Both the position numbers and the translations under genes were made by a program. A stretch of DNA of 23,130 nt from Acidimicrobiaceae bacterium (lineage in GTDB: Bacteria; Actinomycetota; Acidimicrobiia; Acidimicrobiales; UBA8592), in contig PBMJ01000028.1 in assembly GCA_002722525.1 (NCBI GenBank), positions 1 through 23,130 of the forward strand, written 5' to 3'. The stretch's first letter is position 1; each line of letters begins with the position of its first letter. The notes beneath the pieces were generated by a model. The model saw only the letters and a program-made list of their open reading frames with translations, had not been told where the DNA came from and did no database searches. This document shows, one piece after another, positions 7,334 through 14,249 of this stretch.

Positions 7334-7768
7334 TCAGAATTTATTTCCGTCAATGGCGTTTTCGTGAGACTCAATAGCGTTAAATGAGTCCACAACCGGA
7401 TCGACGGCATTATGCTCATCCTCAGCTTCGACTTCCTCCTCACCTTCAGGAGCCGGAAGATCTAAACCTCCAGCTGTCGCCAGAACAAAAGCTAAACCGA
7501 CTGACCGATCATAAATAGCGTCAAAATACTTTATTGACACGGTTTCCTGTCCAGTGATTGGCGGCCGCCCAAGAGACGAGGGTATGGCGTTAGTTACTGT
7601 AGGAGCTGATAAGCCATAGATAGCCCTAGGAAGTGTTTCAGGATTACCCCAAAACTTTCTGGGATCAGGCTTGCTTCGACTACGCCGTCTCCTTTTCCTA
7701 GTCCCACCTGATGGCGAACTAGTTCGGGAGCCAGACACAGAACTTCCAGAGTTACGCTTAGTGCTCAT
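7334..7768 (-). CDS. Small basic/acidic protein overlapping the SNF2 gene; resembles the tail of SWIM-finger partners
   Basis: A 144-residue protein. I place the start at the ATG at 7768, where GGGAG lies about 8 bases upstream inside the SNF2 gene; a longer frame from 7807 has no such signal. It overlaps the SNF2 end by 11 bases, so the two are translationally coupled. Residues 1-35 are Ser/Arg-rich, with a very basic RKRRRRSRSK run. A compact part then begins KPDPRKFWG and includes GRPPITGQETVSIKYFDAIYD, and the C-terminus is acidic (EGEEEVEAEDEH). In many actinobacteria SNF2 genes pair with a SWIM zinc-finger protein whose last third has a comparable FWG-to-Tyr region. Here no CxCx(n)CxH finger is present. 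The match is from memory and weak; function is unknown. Confidence 0.6.
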   Translation of the reverse strand: MSTKRNSGSSVSGSRTSSPSGGTRKRRRRSRSKPDPRKFWGNPETLPRAIYGLSAPTVTNAIPSSLGRPPITGQETVSIKYFDAIYDRSVGLAFVLATAGGLDLPAPEGEEEVEAEDEHNAVDPVVDSFNAIESHENAIDGNKF

Positions 7769-10700
7769 CGCTATTACTCCCGCCATTCTGTCGTGATTCA
7801 TACTCAAGCATAAAGTCCGTATCTATTCCGAATGCCTGTTGAAGCTGCTCTGCATTCAAATCACCAATGGAGCTTGATTTAGGAAGAACAAGGTTCGCTA
7901 TTTGCCTTTTTCCTGCGACGACCTCTTCAACGCGTTCATCAACAGTTCCAGGGCAGATTAGTCTATGGGCAATAACAGTATTTTTCTGTCCAATTCGCCA
8001 TACCCTGTCACGAGCTTGATCTTCAACTGCAGGATTCCACCAACGATCATAAAGAATAACATGGTTAGCTGCAGTCAGATTAAGTCCTGTTCCTCCAGCT
8101 TTCAATGAAAGCACCATCGCTCCAGACCCAGAACCATTTTGAAAAGTCTCGACCATCCTGTCACGAGCCCCACGGCCTAGTCCGCCGTGATAGCAGTCAA
8201 TTGGGAGATCGTACTTTTGAGAAAGGTGTCCAGCAAGTCGCTCACCCCAAGTTGCGAAGTGGGTGAAGACTAAAAGTCGCTCGTCTGCTGCGAAAACCGT
8301 CTCAACCAGTTCATAAAGACGGTCAAGCTTTCCTGACCTGCCTTCTATAGGGCCACCATCATCGCGATAATTTAAAGGATGATTACAAATCTGTTTTAAA
8401 GCGGTTATAGCAGCAAGCACAGCTCCTTTTCGCTGAGGAGTCCCAGCATCACTGTTCTCAGTTTCTTCAATCAACGAGTCAATAACAGCCTGATAGAGCC
8501 CAATTTGCTCAGGGGTCATGGCGCAATGGTCTACTTCGTCTATACGATCAGGTAGCTCAGCGGCAATAATGGGCTCAGCCTTAGTTCTCCTGTAGACCAT
8601 GATTCCATTTAGCGCCTTCAAAGCATCTTCATTCCCTGTTTCTTTTTTCTGGTCCGGAGTCAATTGCGCAATGAATTGAGTTCGCGGCCCGAGCAAACCG
8701 GGATTAGCCCAGTCGAGAATAGACCATAAGTCTCCGAGCCCATTTTCAATGGGAGTGCCTGTAAGGGCAACACGTGAATGCGCCTCAAGCCGCCGTAGCT
8801 GCTTTGATGTTTCCGCGGCAGGGTTTTTGATCGCTTGAGCTTCATCAAGCACGATCTTGGCCCAATCAAAAGTTTCAAGTTGATCAATATCTCTGACAGC
8901 CGTCCCATACGTCGTAATAACAAGATCATTAATTTCAACAGATGCTTTCAAAGAAGCGCCTTTTGCGCGATTCGGGCCATGGTGGACAAGAACCTTCACA
9001 CCCGGAACAAACTTTTGAGCTTCAGCCTTCCAATTTCCCACAACGGCAGGAGGGGCCACTACAAGGCTTGCATTGTTAGTGTCCTCACCAGCAACAGAAG
9101 CAAGTGTTGTCGGTGTCTTGCCTAGACCCATATCCAAGGCAAGACATCCTCCTAGCCCAGCAGCCTCTAAGAATTCAAGCCATGCAAGCGCGTCAGCTTG
9201 GTAACTGCGTAATTCACCAACGAAATTATCCGGTTTAGTGTTCGGGTCATCCGGTAATTCCTTCACACTGCGGAGTAGTTCAACTGCCCAACCACCACCT
9301 GCAAGTGCTATACCACCCAGAGTAAATCCCTCTAAACCTAAAGCATGTCTAAGCATCTCAGCTCCAGACATTTTTGTCATGTCCGATCGCTCTGCTAATG
9401 CAGCAGCAGCTTCAGCAAGATCAGCCTTATCTAACTCAACCCATTGGCCCTTGGACTCCACGAGCGGCTTCGCTTGAGAAGCGAGCTCTCTGATCTGTTC
9501 AGCGTCTAGTTCAACATCATCGAAGACTGCTGTCCAACGGACATCAGCTATTTGCTGGGCTCCCACGACAGTGTCCTGGCTGTCAGCTGTAATCCTAAGA
9601 ATAGGTGTTGTTTTCCGGTTAGTGAGTTTTGGAACGCGCACATCGTAGCCCGCTGCGGTAAGCATTTCTCCGACATTGCTCATGAGCTCCCATGCTTCGC
9701 CCTGAGACAAAAGAACCTCACCTCTTCGGCGGCCTCCCGGACGAAGTAATTCTGGGAATAGTCGTTCTAGCCTCGTTATTTGCTTATTAACGAGTTTGCG
9801 TCGCGCTTCGCTCCCTGTAGTTACCGTAACTTCAATAGGTTCAAGCTCGTCTTTTCCATTTGGAACCAGCACTCGGGCGAGCCACGTATCAGAATCATCG
9901 GGAGGATCAAGCTGAACAACGATTTTTAATTTCGCTAATCCAGTAACGGGAACCGACCATTGTGTTAACCGACGAGCAATATCTCCGGCATCATCAGTCG
10001 GTGCACGAAAGGCCATTCCATCAAGGCGAGAGACAATCATTTCCCCAACGTCTTCTTTTGATGAGAGGGTTGGAGGAGTAGGGGGGAGATCTATTTGGCT
10101 AGCAGCCATCCGAACAATCGAATCAGTGAGATCACTAATAACTTTTCCAGTGAATCTATGCCTGTCAGTCTCACCCGATGTCACCATTACCGCTCCGGGA
10201 GCGGACTTTACAAGTTGGGCGTGAAGTTCAGCATCGAGTAAGGCCGGGGCCCACCGAACATGAAAAAGGGCTTCCCCTGTTTCGTCGTTATGTGTTCCGC
10301 TAACTTCATGGAGTAGAGGGAACATTTTTCCTTCAATAACTAATTTGACGGCGGTCCCTGCTGCAACCCCCATCCATATCGCAGTTGCCCCTAAATTCGA
10401 CCCTCTGATCCCACCAAGGGAGACCAGCCATCCAAGGGTTGCTGCGATAGGGGCAGACACACAAGGAGCTTTTACGTCTCCCGGTAAAGCGATGTCATCG
10501 TTCGGGGTCCATTCAATAGCGCTCGCACCATGAGCCGCAAGCCGTTCAAGGATCTGTTCATGATCTTCTGGTTCTGTTTTATGCCCAGCTGACCATGCAA
10601 TAAGACGCCCATCGCTCCATGCAAGCTGAAGAACCGGCATGGATAAGTGACCTATCGATGAGTCCCCGTCATGAGAGATACTTCGTTTTGGAGCAGGGCC

Positions 10701-10907
10701 AAGTAGATCAGTGAGCACACTGTCAATACGGTTGGCCTCGCTATTCAAGTCATCGAGGACTGTCCGACGCTCAGACCCTCGGTAGCTTTTCCTAGCATTA
10801 GTAATAGCCCGATCTGTTAATTCAAGGTATTTAAATAAGCTTTCAACCCAGAGATTTTTATGCTCTTGAAGCAGAGTAAGTTCGTCCTGAGTTCCAACCC
10901 CATCCAA
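7758..10907 (-). CDS. SNF2/HepA-family DEAD/DEAH-box ATPase
   Basis: A 1049-residue protein. The C-terminal ~500 residues carry a complete SNF2 motor: Walker A DMGLGKT with Lys597, motif Ia VVAPPAVVGNW, motif II DEAQ (688-691), LTGTPIEN, helicase-C LVFTHFATWGERLAGHL, and motif VI QARDRVWRIGQ. These are translocases that remodel protein-DNA complexes; bacterial members are tied to transcription recycling or DNA repair. The ~550-residue N-terminal part is typical in size for actinobacterial members and probably a substrate-binding module. The start is doubtful: TTG at 10907 has no ribosome binding site, while a strong AAGGAG sits at 10980-10985 with a GTA codon six bases after it (see findings). 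The small downstream gene overlaps by 11 bases. Confidence 0.92.
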   Translation of the reverse strand: MDGVGTQDELTLLQEHKNLWVESLFKYLELTDRAITNARKSYRGSERRTVLDDLNSEANRIDSVLTDLLGPAPKRSISHDGDSSIGHLSMPVLQLAWSDGRLIAWSAGHKTEPEDHEQILERLAAHGASAIEWTPNDDIALPGDVKAPCVSAPIAATLGWLVSLGGIRGSNLGATAIWMGVAAGTAVKLVIEGKMFPLLHEVSGTHNDETGEALFHVRWAPALLDAELHAQLVKSAPGAVMVTSGETDRHRFTGKVISDLTDSIVRMAASQIDLPPTPPTLSSKEDVGEMIVSRLDGMAFRAPTDDAGDIARRLTQWSVPVTGLAKLKIVVQLDPPDDSDTWLARVLVPNGKDELEPIEVTVTTGSEARRKLVNKQITRLERLFPELLRPGGRRRGEVLLSQGEAWELMSNVGEMLTAAGYDVRVPKLTNRKTTPILRITADSQDTVVGAQQIADVRWTAVFDDVELDAEQIRELASQAKPLVESKGQWVELDKADLAEAAAALAERSDMTKMSGAEMLRHALGLEGFTLGGIALAGGGWAVELLRSVKELPDDPNTKPDNFVGELRSYQADALAWLEFLEAAGLGGCLALDMGLGKTPTTLASVAGEDTNNASLVVAPPAVVGNWKAEAQKFVPGVKVLVHHGPNRAKGASLKASVEINDLVITTYGTAVRDIDQLETFDWAKIVLDEAQAIKNPAAETSKQLRRLEAHSRVALTGTPIENGLGDLWSILDWANPGLLGPRTQFIAQLTPDQKKETGNEDALKALNGIMVYRRTKAEPIIAAELPDRIDEVDHCAMTPEQIGLYQAVIDSLIEETENSDAGTPQRKGAVLAAITALKQICNHPLNYRDDGGPIEGRSGKLDRLYELVETVFAADERLLVFTHFATWGERLAGHLSQKYDLPIDCYHGGLGRGARDRMVETFQNGSGSGAMVLSLKAGGTGLNLTAANHVILYDRWWNPAVEDQARDRVWRIGQKNTVIAHRLICPGTVDERVEEVVAGKRQIANLVLPKSSSIGDLNAEQLQQAFGIDTDFMLEYESRQNGGSNSDEH

Positions 10908-10973
10908 ATGCTTTTGCGCCAGCAGCGAAATTTCATACGCGGAAATGGGATTTGATTCTGTATTTATAGTTAC

Positions 10974-11205
10974 GGCTATCTCCTTAGAGTAAATGGAATC
11001 TTAATTTAAGAAACCGCCGAAACCCAGCGGCTCATTGGCCGAAAGCAAACCAAGCTTGATTGGGTTGCACATCGTCAACAGCCCACACGGGTTTCTTTCA
11101 CTTTAAGACATTTTTTCCCAAACGCCACGTATGCACTAGCTTTAATTTAAATAAAGTGTTGGAGAACGCAGATAAGGTACTGATTCACGGCAAGTTAGGA
11201 AGAAG
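10974..11205. promoter_or_regulatory. Divergent intergenic region between SNF2 and SDR genes
   Basis: I see no convincing gene here. It holds a ribosome binding site for the minus-strand SNF2 gene (CTCCTTAG on the plus strand, 10980-10987) and an imperfect AT-rich palindrome, CTTTAATTTAAATAAAG, at 11140-11156 with one mismatched pair. A modest AGGAAG-like site lies just before the SDR start at 11206. A weak interrupted inverted repeat (AACCCA ... TGGGTT) lies around 11024-11066. No clear promoter pair or terminator stands out. Confidence 0.4.
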
Positions 11206-12057
11206 ATGGATCTAGAGGGAAAAGTAGTCGTTATTACCGGCGGTGGTGCAGGAATCGGAGCCGCCATGGCAAGAGCTATGGCAAAGGCTAACGCAAGACA
11301 TATTGTTGTAACTGATATTAATTTTGAGAACGCGCAGGCCATAGCAGGCGAAGTTAACGGCTCCGCCAGGATGGTCGATGTAGCCAAGGAAGAGCAAATA
11401 ATCGAGCTTGTACATGATGTCGAACAACAGCATGGCCCTATCGAACTCTTTTGTTCAAATGCTGGTTTCGTAACTAATGCTGGATTAGAGGACACTAATG
11501 AAAGGATCACTCAGATGTGGGAGGTGCATGTCATGGCCCACATTTATGCTGCTAGAGCTGTTCTCCCACAAATGATTGCAAACGGTGGGGGATACCTACT
11601 GAATACAGCTTCAGCGGCTGGCCTTCTAACGCAGATAGGTTCTCTTGCTTACTCGGTTACAAAAGGAGCGGCAATTTCTTTGGCTCAATGGCTGGCTATT
11701 ACTCACTATCATCAAGGGATACGCGTTTCAGTGCTTTGCCCACAAGCGGTCCGGACGGACATAATCATAAATAGCCCTGATTCAGTACCCGGAGAAGAAT
11801 TAGAATGGGAAGAAGGAGGAGTTGCAAGTTCCGATGGAATACTTGAACCAGAACTAGTCGCCCTCGAATGCATATCGGCAATTAAGGATGAACGGTTTCT
11901 TGTCCTCCCACACCGACAAGTTGAAGATTACATAAAATATCGGGCAGAAGATATGGATCGATGGCTTAGCGGCATGCGACGGTTTCAGGAGAAACTATAT
12001 GACGGGGGTGACCTGCCAGGGGACATCATGGGATTAGATGGTTGGACGAGTTTGTGA
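11206..12057 (+). CDS. Short-chain dehydrogenase/reductase (SDR)
   Basis: A 283-residue classical-type SDR with a longer than usual C-terminus. The cofactor loop is TGGGAGIG (11-18), followed at strand 2 by Asp37 (VVTDIN), which favours NAD(H) over NADP(H). The NAG motif is at 85-87 with Ser replacing the first Asn. Catalytic residues are Ser136 (NTASAAG), Tyr149 and Lys153 (YSVTK). A purine-rich AGGAAG precedes the ATG. It is followed after 7 bases by a PhyH-type dioxygenase, so the two probably act on the same hydroxy or keto substrate. The approximately 35 C-terminal residues after the fold (including RRFQEKLYDGG) are not part of the usual core. Substrate unknown. Confidence 0.92.
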   Translation: MDLEGKVVVITGGGAGIGAAMARAMAKANARHIVVTDINFENAQAIAGEVNGSARMVDVAKEEQIIELVHDVEQQHGPIELFCSNAGFVTNAGLEDTNERITQMWEVHVMAHIYAARAVLPQMIANGGGYLLNTASAAGLLTQIGSLAYSVTKGAAISLAQWLAITHYHQGIRVSVLCPQAVRTDIIINSPDSVPGEELEWEEGGVASSDGILEPELVALECISAIKDERFLVLPHRQVEDYIKYRAEDMDRWLSGMRRFQEKLYDGGDLPGDIMGLDGWTSL

Positions 12058-12064
12058 GTTCTAA

Positions 12065-12982
12065 ATGAGCGAAAACCAAGTAAATCGAAGATCTTCTGAC
12101 CTGCGGGGAACTGTAGAAAAATTCTCCAAAGATCCTGTATCGCTTATCACTGACGATCATATGGATCAATATGGAAAAGACGGAATTGTTATGATTAAGA
12201 ATGTCTTGCATCCTGAATGGCTTCTATTGCTCGAAGTTGGGTTAGAGCGTGTCCTCAATGGAAGCTCTCAGCATCTTCACAAGTTTTTTGAAGGTCAGGA
12301 AGGAGAATTTATCGAAACTATCCGGAACTTCGATGTTGTACCAGAAATTCGACGTTTTGTTTATGACTCTCCCATAGCTGACCTTGTCGGGAAGATAATA
12401 GGCTCCGATAATCTTTGGTTGTATTCGGACGAGTTCTTCGTCAAAGAAGGTGGGAATGCTGAGCGAACTCCGTGGCATCAAGATACCCCATACTGGCCAA
12501 TTCAAGGAGAACAGATTGCATCCGCTTGGATATCCCTTGATACATTATCGAAAGCAGAATGTCTTGAGTACGTAGCTGGTTCACATAAGGGGACGATGTA
12601 TGACGGATTTAGCCCTTCTAAAGTTTCAGAAGATCCAACTGCTCCTCACTATGGAGATCAGTTGCCGCCGCTTCCAGACATTGAAGCTAATAGGAGTTCG
12701 TACGATATACGGTCTTGGGAAATATCTCCCGGTGATGTCATATTTGCCCATCCCGGCGTTTTGCACGGTGGTGGCCCTACAGGCCCCGATAGTAAGAGAA
12801 GAGCTATAACTATTCGCCTATATGGCGACGATCTTCGTTATGCTAAGCGACCACCTACCCGTCCAACTGTCCCACTGACTCCAGGATTGTCTTTAACGTT
12901 AAATCCAGGAGACCCTTTACGGTCCCCTTGGTACCCCCGAATACGGCCAATCCCTCCGCATATTCGTGCTGAATGGGAGTGA
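12065..12982 (+). CDS. Phytanoyl-CoA dioxygenase (PhyH) family Fe(II)/2-oxoglutarate oxygenase
   Basis: A 305-residue protein with a double-stranded beta-helix. The iron ligands fit WHQD (His138, Asp140) and the distal His234 in GVLHGGGP; Arg245 or Arg246 shortly after is the likely 2-oxoglutarate anchor. Known relatives hydroxylate acyl-CoAs, amino acids or natural products; the order here (YGKDGIVMIKNVLHPEW at the N-terminus, then LEYVAGSHK before the distal His) is typical of the family. It starts 7 bases after the SDR stop with no evident ribosome binding site, suggesting coupling. A second PhyH domain is encoded 91 bases downstream, fused to an SCP2-like domain. No CoA-specific feature can be recognised, so the substrate is left open. 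Confidence 0.88.
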   Translation: MSENQVNRRSSDLRGTVEKFSKDPVSLITDDHMDQYGKDGIVMIKNVLHPEWLLLLEVGLERVLNGSSQHLHKFFEGQEGEFIETIRNFDVVPEIRRFVYDSPIADLVGKIIGSDNLWLYSDEFFVKEGGNAERTPWHQDTPYWPIQGEQIASAWISLDTLSKAECLEYVAGSHKGTMYDGFSPSKVSEDPTAPHYGDQLPPLPDIEANRSSYDIRSWEISPGDVIFAHPGVLHGGGPTGPDSKRRAITIRLYGDDLRYAKRPPTRPTVPLTPGLSLTLNPGDPLRSPWYPRIRPIPPHIRAEWE

Positions 12983-13035
12983 GACTACCTGCGAAGATTC
13001 GTCGTTTGACTCGTTCAAATTCCCCTAGATAGGCA

Positions 13036-13073
13036 TTTCAAGTTACAGATCAGCATCCACTATACTTCTTCGT
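13036..13073 (+). promoter_or_regulatory. Candidate leaderless promoter for the SCP2-PhyH gene
   Basis: TATACT at 13061-13066 ends exactly 7 bases before the ATG at 13074, the spacing that would put transcription start at the initiation codon. No ribosome binding site lies between. A weak -35-like TTTCAA is at 13036-13041, 19 bases upstream of the -10. Leaderless mRNAs are common in actinobacteria. Confidence 0.45.
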
Positions 13074-14249
13074 ATGAAGACCTTGAACACATATTTCGGT
13101 TCGGCTGATGTTAAAGACTTCTACTCGGGCAAGATCGCTGATAGGGCAGCCGGCCGTCGAGGAGCTGAAGTAGCAGAATTAGTCGGAGACGGCAGATCAA
13201 TCGGTATCCAGTTAGAAGACCAATATGGATGGACGTTCCGGGCGCAAGAAGGCCAAGTTGTCGTTGAGGAAGGAACAGAAAGTGCCTCTCTCGTTATTTC
13301 AACGGACGTGGCTGCATGGTCTGATCTCATTACCGAAGCATGGTCAATTATGGGGCTAGCAATTCAAGGGAGAGTAACTATTGAGAGAGGAGGCTTCAAT
13401 CATCTTGCGAAATGGGAGCCTGCTTTACAGGGACTATACAATGACCGGCCCATATGGTTCCCTTCCAAACAAGTAATAGGCGATGGTTATACATTTTCAA
13501 TGCAGGACAGATTCAGCGACATGCGGAATGTTTTGGATCGTTTGGGTTTCCTTCTTGTCAAGGGAGTCTTTTCGGATGAAGAAATCAAAAAGATGAAAGA
13601 TGAAGTTGAGGATCGTCGGATCTCAGCAGACCCAGAAGATAAGCGTTCTTGGTGGGCTACAGATGGTGAAGGGAAAGAGCAATGCTGCCGCGTAACCTAT
13701 CTCAATTATGGATCTCAGCTATTTTCTGATCTTCCCTACGACGAAAGGTTGCAACACCTGGCAAGGTTATCGACCAGACCGTTAATACCTGCACCGGATC
13801 ATGGTGATGGAATCGCTGCTGTAATTAAAGTGCCAGGAATAACTGAGGGGTTATCAGATCTTCCTTGGCATAGGGATTGTGGAATGGGAGGCCATCCACT
13901 TCTCTGCCCAGGGCTAAACATGGGCATACAGTTAGATCAAGCATCGGAAGAATCAGGCCAATTGAAATTCTTACCCGGTACAAACAACTATGCTGGCGGA
14001 GCAGAGCACGCTGATCGGTCGTCAGCGATAATCCCGATCAACGCCGAACCTGGTGATGTTACAGTCCACTATGGCCACACGTTACATATCGCTCCACCGC
14101 CTAAAGGAGCTGGCACCTATAGGAGAACGGTGTACGTGAGTTTCCATATCCCAGAGTATCTGGAGGTCCTTCCCAAAGGGCAAGGCTACAACGATGTGCT
14201 TTTCGCCCATGGTGACGGCAGAGTCCGATCTCCTCAGGAGCGAATTTAG
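13074..14249 (+). CDS. SCP2-like lipid-binding domain fused to a PhyH-type dioxygenase
   Basis: A 391-residue two-domain protein. Residues about 5-125 follow the SCP2/sterol-carrier pattern: GWTFRAQEGQVVVEEG, then SLVISTDVAAWSDLITE and LAIQGRVTIERGG. Residues about 140-365 form a PhyH-type Fe(II)/2-oxoglutarate oxygenase with WHRD (His266, Asp268), a distal His in HYGHTLHIAPPP (His338 favoured over His335), and Arg350/Arg351 as the co-substrate anchor. SCP2 domains bind fatty acyl chains, acyl-CoAs or sterols, so the fusion could present a lipid to the oxygenase; this is inference. Two adjacent cysteines (204-205, EQCCRV) are notable. It probably has its own leaderless promoter. Its stop abuts the convergent glnS stop without a spacer. 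Confidence 0.8.
   Translation: MKTLNTYFGSADVKDFYSGKIADRAAGRRGAEVAELVGDGRSIGIQLEDQYGWTFRAQEGQVVVEEGTESASLVISTDVAAWSDLITEAWSIMGLAIQGRVTIERGGFNHLAKWEPALQGLYNDRPIWFPSKQVIGDGYTFSMQDRFSDMRNVLDRLGFLLVKGVFSDEEIKKMKDEVEDRRISADPEDKRSWWATDGEGKEQCCRVTYLNYGSQLFSDLPYDERLQHLARLSTRPLIPAPDHGDGIAAVIKVPGITEGLSDLPWHRDCGMGGHPLLCPGLNMGIQLDQASEESGQLKFLPGTNNYAGGAEHADRSSAIIPINAEPGDVTVHYGHTLHIAPPPKGAGTYRRTVYVSFHIPEYLEVLPKGQGYNDVLFAHGDGRVRSPQERI

Noticed and set aside
7769..7807. Longer N-terminus of the small protein after SNF2
   Set aside because: The extension lies wholly within the SNF2 gene and has no upstream ribosome binding site; ATG at 7768 has GGGAG at proper spacing.
8835..9125. Plus-strand ORF of 96 codons antisense to the SNF2 motor
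   Set aside because: It lies opposite the conserved Walker A to DEAQ region and has no recognisable motif or start signals; it is a shadow of the real gene.
11024..11066. Interrupted inverted repeat AACCCA ... TGGGTT upstream of the SDR as a riboswitch or operator
   Set aside because: Short arms, long spacer and no match to any riboswitch pattern I know.
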